Below are positions 20,641 through 31,559 of a stretch of 64,000 bases of DNA, in pieces. Numbering within the stretch: position 1 is the stretch's first letter; every line of letters starts with the position of its first letter. The position numbers and the translations under genes are program-made. Under the pieces are notes generated by a model. That model saw only the letters and a program-made list of their open reading frames with translations, did no database searches and was not told where the DNA came from. The stretch is from Ypsolopha sequella (taxonomy: Eukaryota > Arthropoda > Insecta > Lepidoptera > Ypsolophidae): assembly GCA_934047225.1 (NCBI GenBank), contig OW203993.1, forward strand, positions 27,852,069 through 27,916,068, read 5' to 3'.

Positions 20641-21169
20641 GTTTGGTTTGAATTTTTGGAGCGCTGGATTTATGTTATTTTGTTAACGAGTTTGGTTTGA
20701 ATTTTTGGAGCGCTGGATTTATGTTATTTTGTTAACGAGTTTGGTTTGAATTTTTGGAGCGCTGGATTTATGTTATTTTGTTAACGAGTTTGGTTTGAAT
20801 TTTTGGAGCGCTGGATTTATGTTATTTTGTTAACGAGTTTGGTTTGAATTTTTGGAGCGCTGGATTTATGTTATTTTGTTAACGAGTTTGGTTTGAATTT
20901 TTGGAGCGCTGGATTTATGTTATTTTGTTAACGAGTTTGGTTTGAATTTTTGGAGCGCTGGATTTATGTTATTTTGTTAACGAGTTTGGTTTGAATTTTT
21001 GGAGCGCTGGATTTATGTTATTTTGTTAACGAGTTTGGTTTGAATTTTTGGAGCGCTGGATTTATGTTATTTTGTTAACGAGTTTGGTTTGAATTTTTGG
21101 AGCGCTGGATTTATGTTATTTTGTTAACGAGTTTGGTTTGAATTTTTGGAGCGCTGGATTTATGTTATT
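20636..21169 (+). repeat. 49-bp tandem repeat, 10.9 near-identical copies
   Basis: The unit starts AACGAGTTTGGTTTGAATTT and ends TATGTTATTTTGTT. Copies start every 49 bp from 20636 to 21126; the last is cut at 21169. The copies appear identical. 49 is not a multiple of 3, so each unit shifts the frame of the Penelope-like protein whose N-terminal coding region it duplicates. Confidence 0.95.
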
Positions 21170-21257
21170 AAATTATTGTTGATATTGTTATTGTCCTCCC
21201 CCACTAGATCTGGATTTCAGTGTCAATACAACAAAATTGAGGCGGCAGTCGTTTCCA

Positions 21258-22465
21258 ATTTAAGTAGTTTTGGATCAGCATCTTTCATTTAAGGAGCATA
21301 TTCATGCTCTTTCTGGTAGGGTCAGAAAGATAATAAATATTATGAAACATTTGCGAAACGCAGCATACATAGTCCTCTTAAAGAGTATTTATATCGCTTT
21401 GTGCCAATCTGTAGTCACATACTGTATATCTGTTTGGGGTGGTGCAAATGAAACTGTTATGCTTGAGGTAGAGAGGGCTCAACGATCTGTAATAAAAGTT
21501 ATGTTTAAAAAGAAATACAGGCACCCAACCAATTCACTCTATCGAGAATCAAAACTGCTCAGTGTCCGTAGAATATATATTCTGAGAGTTGTGCTCATGG
21601 TCCATAAAGCCTTACTTAATTCGCCTATGTACCCTAAAATCGTAAAGAAACGTGTTTACAGAGCCCCGGTTAAGAAGGTCAACACCAAATTCGCCAGTAA
21701 GTTTGATGAATTTATGCACCCGTTCATTTACAATAAAATCCACAAAATTTGTGACCTGCGCGGACTCACCTGCCGTGAAGTCAAACTAAAATTAAATGAA
21801 GCTCTTCTGGAAATGACATACGAGGAATCGGAAGACCTTCTAAATGTTCCTTCCTAACATACTGAGAAGCCATAGAAATAATGTCCATAAAAATAGATAG
21901 ATATGAGATAATATGTATCAATTAAATCCTATTTACTTACCAAATCTGATAATTTATACAGTAACATTTTATATACAGCTCCTTTGTTCGTAGTATTCAC
22001 ATATAATCAATAAAATAATAGTCATACATAAATAATTATATATTATTGTTTAAATATATATATATTTTTTTATTTATCTTATTTTATAATTAATAAAAAT
22101 AATATGTTTGTGGTCAAACTTTGCTATGTTTAATTTTAAATTTTAAATGTGCATGCCTTGTGTAAATAATTAATATTTCTTGTATTTTTATTTTTAGATG
22201 TTTTTTTTTGTTTGATATTAGGCTAACTTTGAATGACAAACACTTGCCTATCCTTACCTGTGCGAAAATAATACAACTGGAAATCTCTTATGTTGGTACC
22301 CACGAGTCAAGCTTGCTTAGTCTGGGGCCACAAGAACACTATGTATTACAAAATGTCAAATTACAAAGTACCTACCTACTTAAGGCAATTTTTGTAAACG
22401 GAAATATATTTGTGCTTGTGTTTGGAAATAAATAATTTTGTTTGTTTGTTTGTTTGTTTGTAAAT
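21258..22465 (+). mobile_element. LINE 3' end with (TTTG)n tail
   Basis: The coding part (21270-21857) is the C-terminal region of a non-LTR reverse transcriptase: DQHLSFKEHIHALSGRVRK, QSVVTYCISVWGG, then a conserved tail. The catalytic part is missing by 5' truncation; a TAA precedes the frame at 21261. An AT-rich 3' UTR runs to the (TTTG)5 tail at 22438-22462, the 3' terminus. The open frame at 22208-22435 lies in this UTR and is not supported. Confidence 0.75.
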
Positions 22466-24109
22466 AAAATAAAATCAAATCACAAAATATTAAATAGAAT
22501 TCAATAGAATTAGAGTCAAAGATAAAATGTAAATAGTCTATAGCTTATTAAAATTGTATAAACACACAAAAATCAAAGAACAAAATTAATTAATATGGCA
22601 AAAGCCTAAAATAAGTAAAATGTATCAAAAATGGACGGACAATAAAAAGTAAACTAAAATCACACTAATTATCACTGTTCTATAAATAAGAGGGCAAAAA
22701 TATCACAGAAGAAAATTAATCATCAAATTTAATTCAAAATTCTACTTAAAGTTAAATCAAATCAAATAAAATGTAACATAAATCTGAATAAATTAAGAGA
22801 CTCAAAAGAGTTAAAATAAATTAATTAATTAAAATCAAAAAATAAGTTGAAAGGTAAAATAAATTTATCAACTGTCTGAGACTAAGTCCAATATTTATAT
22901 AGTTAAAAGTTGTGACAGTGATATTACGAACATAGAACAGTAAAATTAAAACAAAATTGGAGATCCGCCAACCGGCAAAACAACCGAAAAAATAAGCGTT
23001 ATCTTTACAAAAGCCAAAGGGAGAACAAAGGAAAAACTAAAAAATTAATTTAGAATTTATACAGAAGGAGTAGCGAAATTTTAAAACCAGATTATTGTAG
23101 GTGGCAATGAGCACTACCTACTAGAATTTTTTCCGAAAATTTTCCCCTCTCCAGGAAATTTTGAAAAAATTTTGAAAACATTTTTTGATAGGGGGGGGGG
23201 GTCAAAAATAGTAGAGAACGAAAAAACGCTTATTTTTTCGATCCGAGCCCTGGTTCCCGAGCTATCACGATTACCAAGGTTTTTGCCGATGGCGGATTCT
23301 TCCCGCCCTCAGTAAAAAATTAATATTTAAAAAAGTAATAACAGTAAAAATCTAAAATACGTCGCTATTGAATCCTTGTCAGACCGCCGTTCTTCTCGTA
23401 AAATAAAATTTATGGGTCACCGATCTTCTTCCCGAAATAATGGGTCGGGAAGACGGGAGTCAGATTACCAACAGCGGTATATGGTCCACTGTGATCAGAG
23501 TATTTAAAAAAAAAATCAAAAACCTCTTGATTCGTCGTCCAGCAGGCGTTGTCTGTCACGGGACACCTCCAATTTGCCCGTGGCACTTCCGGTTCCGGAG
23601 ATAGGGGCCCACGTGGTTTTTGTTTTTTTGCCCCTAAAATCCGTAATCCTGGACCGAAGTGGGCAAATGAGGTGTCAGGAGATAGGGCCTGACTAGATGA
23701 CCCCAGCCGTGTCCAAATACCGCTGGGGCACTCGATCCGATTTTGAGGAAAACACCAAAAACCAAAATCACAGTTATTTTTCGGAACTTTTGTTCCAGAA
23801 AATCCTCAAAAAACACTTTTAGTCACTTTTTCTTGTTGACCAAGGAAGAGCTCGGCTATCTGATCAAAACGATACCTTGCTTGTTTTGATCGGGTTTTTT
23901 TTTATATTTTTAGCGATTTATCGCGTGCGGAGCAGTGTAAAAATGATGCGCTCTGGGCGAGAGTTGGCACGCGACTCCCACCCATCACGTTGGGATGTAA
24001 TATTTGTAGGTGTAGGTTCCAAATCTTCATCTCCCTCTAGGTATATGGATTAGGTTTTTTTTTTTTTTTTTTTTAAATGAAAGATTTTGCTATTGGATTA
24101 GATCTCCCA
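22466..24109. other. Unassigned 1.6-kb region
   Basis: 22466-23100 is A-rich on the plus strand with no coding. 23130-23300 has poly-purine runs and a stretch of eleven G at about 23193. 23400-24060 is more mixed in composition. The small minus frame at 23634-23816 has no recognisable motif. No inverted ends or tandem array were found. Confidence 0.4.
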
Positions 24110-24311
24110 TACCATTTTTTTGTTGTTCTTGGTTTATTTGATGTGTTTATTTTTATTTATATTTCGCTCCGTTACAATGTAATGCTTACTCTATGAAGAC
24201 CATGCTAAACAAATAATATAGTGATATATATATATATATATTTTTTTTTTACACAATTATATATTTCTTATATTAAATTAAATTAACATGCACATTTATG
24301 AAGTTTTTTTA
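24110..24311. repeat. Flank shared with the first viral-element copy
   Basis: TTTCGCTCCGTTACAATGTA and GAAGACCATGCTA here match about 13050-13110, and AACATGCACATTTAT matches 13505. The two segments share both viral coding and this flank, except that the left copy carries a MITE where this one has a TA run. Confidence 0.8.
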
Positions 24312-25300
24312 CTAGAAACAGATTCCCGAGGCCTCGCCCGCTTCTCCCCCACGCATTGCATTTGCGACTCCTGAGTCTCTGTTTCTAATCGCCATTTTTA
24401 AATTATAATCCCGAATTTTCCCGGTCTCGACTGCCAGGGTGCTCTGGATGAGATGAGCAATGGCGTCATTTTCACGGCGAGCCGTGTAGTATACACAGCT
24501 GCCGGTATGCCTCGACACAGCCACGACCGCGTGGTGGAAGCTGCTGTGCAACTGCTGTTTTTCTTTGGCAGTTCTCACGATGACCACTCTCTCCCACGTA
24601 AGTCCCTGAGCTTCATGGATTGTGTGGAGACGCGAGCCCTCCAACCCCCCGTACCCTTGGTCTTTTAGGTACGCTTTTTCAGCCTGGGTGTGAACCAGGT
24701 AAGGGGCTTGTTGGGGAGCCGCGTCTCTTCGTATGTTTCCAGAGTCAGGGAACGTGTTTGAGCCTTGGATGAGTATATGCCACTGTAGATCTCCCTTAGG
24801 GCATATGCTACATCCATGGGGTTCCTGTGTGTACACAGCAGTTCCTTTGTTATCTTCACGTACGAGCTGGGACGTTTGTATTTCATCGGAAAAAGGTTCT
24901 CTCGATCGATGTAAGGGACCTGGTTGTGGTCTCCAAGGAGTAGAGACTCGCTGGCGCCGGTTAATTTCATGGCTAGCACTATGGCTCCAAAGTGGATCAT
25001 GAGAGCTTCGTCAACAATAAGCCGACTGCAGCTCTCACCCTCACTCACGCCGTTTGCCAGCAGGGAGGCTCTGCCAAATTTAGGCTTGAGTATTTCGCGG
25101 AGGTCTCTGGCTCCGTCACTACCATGTCCCTTTCACCGTTGACATTATTCACCACCCAGGTTGTTTACCCGCTCCCTGGGACTCCGTTGACCCACTCCAT
25201 TTTAGGCGTCGGCAATTGTGTGAGGGTTTCGGTGGTTTCAAGGCCCCGTGGCAACTGATTTGCCATGTTAAGGATCCTTTCTTCCAGCATTACCCTCGTA
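24312..25300 (-). pseudogene. Endogenous viral element copy 2: RNA-virus-type superfamily 1 helicase
   Basis: On the minus strand, helicase motifs appear in order. A Walker A block GVPGSG-stop-TT is at about 25180-25150, where TAA sits at the lysine position. Motif II (LIVDEALM) and motif III (LLLGDHNQVPY) lie at 25010-24890, motif V (TIHEAQGLTW) near 24610 and motif VI (HHAVVAVSRHTGS) near 24530. This matches helicases of alphavirus-like plus-strand RNA viruses (virga-, cile- and nege-like groups). Endogenous copies of such helicases have been reported in insects. At least two frameshifts and several stops break it. No methyltransferase or polymerase domain is seen nearby. Confidence 0.75.
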
Positions 25301-25470
25301 TGGATTAGGTTAGGTTAGGTGATAAAGATAAGTCATCATAAAAAGTAGACATACATACGTGTACACTAAAATATGTTAATTAACTTACACCCTGCGATTT
25401 TATATAACTACCATATACCTACATAAATAATAATGAAGTAACTATTTAAACAATAAACATATTTTAAACA
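25301..25470. other. Spacer with short TTAGG run
   Basis: Three TTAGG units lie at about 25305-25320, directly after the end of helicase-like similarity. The rest is AT-rich with no feature. Confidence 0.5.
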
Positions 25471-25541
25471 TTATTAGAGTGCAATACAAACTAGAAAATA
25501 TCAATCAGAAACAAATCCAAAGACAAGAATTTGAAAAAATT

Positions 25542-25612
25542 CCCCGGGCCAGGATTCGAACCTGCGACCTCTTGTTATTAAGACAAGCGCGTTTCCAATT
25601 GCGCCACCGCGA
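25542..25612 (-). ncRNA. tRNA-like sequence (arm 1)
   Basis: TGGCGCAATTGG fits the D-arm/A box and GGTTCGAATCC is a perfect B box. The anticodon stem CTTGT/ACAAG encloses the loop CTTAATA, which would give anticodon TAA by position. The other arm gives TGA, and the acceptor stem pairs poorly. I treat it as tRNA-derived and not as a working tRNA gene. Confidence 0.4.
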
Positions 25613-25747
25613 AAATCACATAACATGGCGTGAAATCAAATAACCCCCTCGTGAGCGTTCTGTATGTGCAGTACAAGCTAGTATATCAAGCAGATGCAAA
25701 AATAACAGTGGACAAGTATGATGGAAGAATTCGCCGGTCTAGGTAGG

Positions 25748-25820
25748 AACCTCGGTGGCGCAATTGGTAGCGCGCTTGTCTTGATAACAAGAGGTCGCAG
25801 GTTCGAATCCTGGCCCGGGG
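25748..25820 (+). ncRNA. tRNA-like sequence (arm 2)
   Basis: Same layout as arm 1 with the loop CTTGATA (anticodon TGA by position) and the B box GGTTCGAATCC. Only about 5 of 7 acceptor pairs form between ACCTCGG and CCCGGGG. There is no long variable arm, which argues against a true serine tRNA. Confidence 0.4.
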
Positions 25821-26029
25821 AATTTTTTCAAATTCTTGTCTTTGGATTTGTTTCTGATTGATATTTTATAGTTTGTATTGCACTCTAATAATATTTAGAG
25901 TATTCATAGCGATGGATTTCCCAAAATAAAAATAAACATATTTACTTATATACATAATACTTACAATAAATAGGATAAAAATACATAACAATAGTTAAAA
26001 TAAATATTGTGATATCTACAGATAGATAC

Positions 26030-26206
26030 TTATGGAGTTGAGAGGTAGTACTCTGTCACTCTGTTTTTAAAGATACCGAGTGTAGGACAGACTCTGATGT
26101 TATGGGGAAGCGAATTCCATAATCTTATGGCCACGACGATGAAAGACTGGCCGAATGCACACGATTTGTGCACAGGAGTTTTAAGAAGAGAGACAGTACG
26201 TGCACT
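26030..26206 (-). pseudogene. LINE ORF2 C-terminal tail
   Basis: The minus strand encodes HKSCAFGQSFIVVAIRLWNS, then LPHNIRVCPTLGIFKNRV and a TAA stop at 26030. The RLWNSLP...FKNRV signature is the usual end of many CR1/Jockey-group reverse transcriptase ORFs. The rest of the element is missing upstream. An AT-rich UTR follows to the left. Confidence 0.7.
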
Positions 26207-26279
26207 ATATTAACATGTCCTTTTTCAATTTCAAATTTTTCTGTTCGCTGAGCCAAATCCTGCTCTAAAATTTTACTTT

Positions 26280-26644
26280 TTATGTCTTCCACTGTGAATG
26301 ATTCAGAAATTCTGCGGCGCCGAGATGTTTCAGGGAGATGGCGTACTTCTGTGGTGAAGACTGGTGGGGTAGTGGTGACTTCAGGATGTGTGCTGCTGTG
26401 GCGTGGAAGAGTTGGATGTTGGTGACTTCGGGATGTTGTAGTGCTGTGACTAGCGGGGTAGTACTAATTTCGGACCTTGTTTCCGGCATGGAAATAGTAG
26501 GGCAGTGAGACGATGGTACTGATGTCACAACTACTTCACTTTCAAAATTATGTTGTATGTGATCAGCATCGATTGCAAGTTTCTCTGTTATAAATTCTGT
26601 CTCCACCCATTGTTCCCATGTTTTATGGTAGAGCCAGTGCTCAG

Positions 26645-26711
<67 letters not shown>

Positions 26712-27274
26712 TGATTTGGCTGTAAAATATAAGTGACATGTTTAAAATAAGTCAACTAAAAAACAAGTAGTAGCTATGAAAAACTAAAAAAAGTTGGTCT
26801 TAACTTCTACAGCATTACTGTCAATGACTTTAATGACAGGCAACACTTTCGGCAATGTGCTAAGGACCTGCTGATACTCTGGTTTTCAACAGTTTTGGCT
26901 TCTCTTGCCAGAGCCTTACTATTATTCCAATGCTTTTTTATTTGCGTAACTGTTGCCTGAAAGCAAATTCATCTATTAATAACCAAAATCAAAATATGGA
27001 ACATGTTGATAGGGGAGCACAGGCTTGTGCCATAAGTGCTCCATAACCACAATATGTTTATAAACTGATAGAAGAAAAAATTTTCACTGACCTTTTCTGT
27101 TATCCCGGGAGAGGAGTTATAGTCCTGTGTGAGTTTAGCCCATCCTGCTGCTTTTTTGGGCACTTATTTGATTTTTTTTTATTATTTACAATGACATTTG
27201 CGTGTTGTTGTATCAAATTTCTCGAAATCCGTAAAAGCTTTCTTTCTTGATTTGGCACCCACATCCTCTGCCAT
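26280..27274 (-). pseudogene. Myb/SANT-like DNA-binding gene, interrupted
   Basis: From ATG at 27274 (MAEDVGAKSRKKAFTDFEK) the sequence continues through LIQQHANVIVNNKKK in a shifted frame, then KKAAGWAKLTQDYNSSPG and GITEKV. A GT follows, and after an intron-like gap comes QATVTQIKKHWNNSKALARE. This is the W-spaced pattern of Myb/SANT-like domains. A last exon begins after a TTTACAG acceptor near 26720 with a poly-Asp run of about 22 residues, then SEHWLYHKTWEQWVETEF. Frameshifts and a stop suggest decay. Such genes occur as host regulators and as companions in Harbinger elements; I cannot tell which this was. Confidence 0.5.
26647..26711 (-). repeat. (ATC/GAT)n microsatellite encoding poly-Asp
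   Basis: About 21 uninterrupted trinucleotide units. On the minus strand it reads GAT codons inside the last exon of the Myb/SANT-like locus, keeping frame with the residues that follow. Confidence 0.9.
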
Positions 27275-28007
27275 TTTCCTTGATTTGCTTAACAACTTTA
27301 TTTGCAATTTCGAAAAAAAAAAACAATTTTTTCTCGCAACAACTGCCGTTTATTTTCACAGATTACGTTTTTAAAGGGCTTGAAGCCTGGAGTCTAGTCC
27401 TTTGGGATAAATTTGAACTAAAATATTTAGCGTTTAAAATTTTATTACTTTGGTATTTCGTTTCTCAGCTGCATTATTTTTTTTAAATACGAGCGAGAAA
27501 AATGATTTCACTATAAAACAAACATAATAACTTCTTTTGGAATTCTCATTTCCTATTAGTTCATACGATAAAAAAAACGGTAAACCAAAGATTTATGAAC
27601 TTATTATTCACCACAGATAACAATCTCATGTCAAAGAAAGAATTACTTTCATCTTGAACTAAGCTTGTGTTTAGTTGAGCCAAGTGCAAAGCATCTTTTA
27701 TTATAGAGGTATTGAAAGCCTTTGCTAAGATAGCTTAAAGTTAGTCTTGCGAAAGTAATGCTTTGAGCTAGTTCTTAGTAATGTCTATATATCTGGGCCT
27801 CAGTGTACTTGCAGATGTACACGACATCAGTTGCAGCCCTTGTCAGGCCACCTTTGTATTTAACTTGAATTAAGTAACTTGTATTTGTATCATCGGTAAG
27901 GGCTTTGATACACTGTTGACATTATATACTTCTCTGCAATTTTCTGGCAATGTTTCCGGCCAAGTAGGCAATTACATGTTCGCTGTATTCCATAAGGATA
28001 TTTACGC
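27275..28007. other. AT-rich spacer
   Basis: The plus frame at 27247-27486 is AT-driven and lacks motifs. No repeat array or RNA gene was found. The last bases (ATTTACGC, 28000-28007) precede a hAT-type terminus. Confidence 0.4.
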
Positions 28008-28388
28008 CAGGGTTCGAAAAAATCGGATTTTTAAAATAAAAATCTAAATATCGGATTTTTTTATATATATCCGATATATATCAAAACATTTATAAATAAA
28101 TATCAAGTTTTTTTCTTATTTTGTTTGATTTGCTCCATTGCACTTTGCGATAATTTAGTAACAACTGGCAAACTTAAAAGAAAAATAAAAACTCATGAGA
28201 CATGTATGTATCAGTAAATAAAACATAGTTTGAATGAAATAAAATCAACATTTATTTGGACTTTGCATGCGTAATCAGTCTGTGTAACATGTGGTCACAA
28301 GTAACAAAAATATAACATCAGTCTTCTAAAATTAATAACAAAACTTAAAACCAAACCTTCAATTTGTATTTTAATTAATAATTAGTCT

Positions 28389-29290
28389 GTGTATGATCAC
28401 ATTGTTAATGCCCACACAGCAGACTATTTAAAAGATATTGCTCTTGAATCAATCAAGAAGACAGAAGAACGTTGTGGAGTAAAAGTAAAAAGTTTTGTCA
28501 CTGACAACACCGGTAACGTGGCTAAAATGAGACGAGAACTGGATAAAGAAGATGATATAGACATAATTCAATATGGGTGCAATGCCCATATTTTAAATCT
28601 GCTGGCAGAGGATGTGGAAATAAAAGGCGCATCATCACACATTTTAAAAGTGATTAAATACTTCAGGAATAAACATCTGTCAGCGGTAGGTTCAAAGAGG
28701 CTAGCGGAAGTAAAATGATAACACCCATCGCAGTTAGATGCGAGATGCAATAAGATCATATCTCAAGACCGCGGCATACTTGTCCAGATATGTCAAAATC
28801 ATCGAACTGAAATCGACGGCGATATTTACAAAATTGTAAATGACATACAAGTAGCAAATAATGCTATTGAATTGATGGTTAGATTAGATCCAGTTGCAAG
28901 AGCGTTGGATAGATCTCAACGAGATGGTACAACCATCGCTGTCGCAGTGGAAATTTGGCATAGGTTGTCAGAAGATTTGGAGGGCCAGCCTACTCAGGTA
29001 AAGAAAGCATTCATGGCACGACGTGACATGGCGTTAGGAGCACCACATTATCTCGCCAACATATTAGACCACCGATTTAGAGGAAATAATCTAGAACAGA
29101 AGCAAAGAGATGAAGCTTTTCAACAAATGGAACCTTATTACTTATCCAAGGTTACGTCTCTCATTACAGAGTCTGCAATTTATCCTGCTTACTTGTTCAG
29201 TACAGAATTTCGAGATACTTTGCCTTCAGCATGGTGGAAGCTTTTAAACCTAAATACCAAAGATTCGGAGTGGCAAAACTGGTGCCAAAA
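28389..29290 (+). pseudogene. hAT transposase, central part
   Basis: The frame encodes KVKSFVTDNTGNVAKMRRE and IIQYGCNAHILNLLAEDV, the DUF659-type catalytic region of hAT transposases with its Asp in VTDN. Two stop codons at 28716-28721 are in frame; the same frame continues through ALDRSQRDGTTIAVAVEIW and WWKLLNLNTKDSEWQNW. It breaks off at about 29287, where a minus-strand LINE begins. Confidence 0.8.
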
Positions 29291-30272
29291 TTCAAAAATT
29301 CAAAATTCAAAAAGTTTATTTTTCAAAGTAGGTATATATAATACACGTTTCACAAGTCAAATTTTAATCTTATAAAAATATATGTAATAAAATAATAAAT
29401 GTACATGAACTACTTAGATTAAATGTTTATTTAATTTATGTAGCAATATATATACGATTAAAATTATAGGTAAAATATTATTATACAAGGCGAAATCCAA
29501 TCAACCGCCCGAACCCATACCGGACACCCGGCCAGGGACCATGAACAAGGTTCAATGATCACCAACCGAGCCCCCAGCACGAATCCAGGCGGCCGACCAA
29601 ATCCCATCCTATATACTACATAGTAATAGGTTACATATATAAATACATGCCTACCTCCGCCCATTCGATTAGTCTTGCTAAGAAGAACGGGCAAGAAACT
29701 TGGCAAGATCATGTCTTTTTTTTTTAACATAAACTTATACTATACATCAAATTACTTATATCTACTTTAACCAAGGGATAAGAAAATACAAGACAGCAGG
29801 AATTCAGGTTAATGAAAAAAGAAAAACATATATATATCTTTGCCTACCTGTCTCATATAGTCTATTTCCTTTTACAGTCTGTAATTAATTAATTAAATTA
29901 TTACCTACTATCATCAAAATCAGTATCACTATAACACCATGCTTCACCATCATCCAAATATTTTATAATATGCCTTTTTCAGTAGGCCCCGCTTAATATA
30001 CTGTTTAAACTTATTCTCTGACAAAGTAAGGACCTCTTTTGGAAGTTTATTGTAAAATCTTATATCATGTCCTACGAAAGAGGTACTCACTTTGGCGAGT
30101 CTGATTTTTGGAAAAGCCAGTTTATACTTATTTCTGGTTTCCTTACAATGTTGCTCACCAAGCCTTGGGAGAGACTCAACATTTTTTCTGACATATCTAA
30201 GGACTTGGTAAATATATTCACAAGGAACAGTTAATATATTTATTTCTTTCTCACAAAAATGACAAAATGAAT
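29288..30272 (-). mobile_element. LINE 3' fragment inserted into the hAT transposase
   Basis: Its 3' tail on the minus strand is a TTTTGAA-type repeat at about 29288-29315. The coding end (30270-29950) reads LAFPKIRLAKVSTSFVGHDI, then RFYNKLPKEVLTLSENKFKQ and a stop. This is a reverse transcriptase C-terminus. The UTR in between contains a GC-richer block at 29490-29610. The hAT protein resumes at once on the right. Confidence 0.75.
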
Positions 30273-30280
30273 TCCTAGAA

Positions 30281-30628
30281 ATGTCTTACCAACTGTTAAC
30301 TGCTGTTGCATTAATGGCAGGCCTCGAAAGGATATTTTCCTGCTTCGGCCTCGTTCAATCAAAACTGCGAAACCGATTGGGTAATGAAAAAGCCAACAAA
30401 TTCGTATTCATGTTCAAAATCTTCAATCAGCCAGAAAAACGGATTGGCAATCTCAGATGGATCTGGGAGTCTAACAGTGATGATATCCAAATATCATCCG
30501 ATGATACCGCTGGTCCTAGTGCCGGGATAAGTACTGCTAATAATGAAATAATTCAGGAAATAGCAGTGGTTAATTTGAACACAGATGAGGATGATGAAGA
30601 CATTCCACTGTCTCATTTGTGCCATTAA
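30281..30628 (+). pseudogene. hAT transposase, C-terminal dimerisation region
   Basis: AGLERIFSCFGLVQSKLRNR and LGNEKANKFVFMFKIF are the hallmark of the hAT C-terminal dimerisation domain, followed by an acidic tail to the stop. It is the continuation of the piece ending at 29287, with the LINE between them. Confidence 0.85.
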
Positions 30629-30769
30629 AAGTATTTTTTACATACTTAATATTAGATATTATGTGTGGTTATACTTTTTAAGTGATCATATGCTGATTTT
30701 AAAGGATTCAATTAAAGATTTAGCTTGAATTAAATTATTATAATTATAAATTATATAATTATTATTTTT

Positions 30770-31400
30770 TTATATATTAATTTTATATATTATATAAGCT
30801 CTGACGTGCCTCATATTTTGGTGTCCAAGACGCTCGTGATACAATTGTGTCTCGGTTGTCATAAAGACTTCGAGTCGTTGTTTGGGTTTTATGTTCGTTA
30901 CTGCGAGTTTGTAGAGTCCAACTTTTAAGCATCGATTGCCTATGAATTTCGTTTTTCCGTCAATGGTTAGTCGACATTGCTTCGGGGTTAAAGAGAACAT
31001 GCTGCTGGGATTAAAATCGTGTGTAGCTAATATCGAGAATAGGTTTCTTTGCATGGCCGGGACATACCATACATTTTGCAGTGTAATCGGTACCTTCTTT
31101 CCGTTGACTAACGCTTCTAACAGTACGTTTCCTTTTCCGACGGCGCGAGCTGTATTTTCGTTGGCTGTGGTCACTGTTGACATTTCGTCGAAACGTTCGA
31201 AGTTTTGAAATAGGTCGCTCTGATTCGTGATGTGACTTGTCGCACCGTTGTCGACATACCAGTTGTCTCGATCGCGGTCTGCGCTTATATTGTCTACGGC
31301 AATAGCTATCATTGTAAGTGCTGTATTCGCTCGTTCACGCTTATCAGACACTTCTTATTAGGAGGAATTGGATTCGAGCTCTTCGGAGGTTTTATTTAAA
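30770..31400 (-). pseudogene. Ty1/copia gag-pol fragment: protease and pre-integrase domain
   Basis: WYVDNGATSHIT is the copia protease active site (D-N/S-G-A). It is followed by ITLQNVWYVPAMQRNLFSI and the GAG-pre-integrase motif LYHERLGHQN. Two stop codons just before SDKRERANTAL interrupt the frame, which continues upstream as DSLNKTSEELESNSS. The fragment ends at about 30780 in AT-rich DNA. It comes from a different part of a copia element than 6043-7031. Confidence 0.85.
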
Positions 31401-31559
31401 GAGTCGCGTATGCTTTCGATGATAAAAAATGGAGTGTTAATGCAAAATTTTTAATTTCTACTGGATATTCCTTCGGTAAAGATGCTCCTTGCAGTTTCAT
31501 CAAAGAATTGGATACAACCTGATTATCACAATCAATATAGCAATTAATATAGCAATATG

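Larger units (their letters stand above)
25471..25892. mobile_element. Fold-back element with a tRNA-like sequence in each arm
   Basis: The arms 25471-25614 and 25748-25892 are inverted copies of about 145 bp with few mismatches, separated by about 130 bp. Each arm carries a tRNA-like unit next to CAAATTCTTGTCTTTGG. Two interpretations fit: two SINE copies inserted head-to-head, or one palindromic non-autonomous element that captured a tRNA gene. Confidence 0.75.
28008..30785 (+). mobile_element. hAT DNA transposon remnant, split by a LINE
   Basis: It begins CAGGGTTCGAAAA at 28008, a hAT-type terminal sequence, and holds two transposase pieces. The 3' terminal repeat is not visible: sequence beyond 30650 is AT-rich and is cut by a copia fragment. 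The distance from the terminus to the first conserved coding is under 400 bp, so the N-terminal BED finger region has been deleted. Confidence 0.7.

Noticed and set aside
20636..21169. Possible CRISPR-like array
   Set aside because: Units are contiguous 49-bp tandem copies with no variable spacers, in an insect genome.
22208..22435. 75-residue protein
   Set aside because: It lies in the LINE 3' UTR, ends at the TTTG tail and has no motif.
25542..25820. Two functional tRNA genes
   Set aside because: Acceptor stems pair poorly, anticodons differ between otherwise near-identical copies, and both lie in the arms of an inverted repeat.
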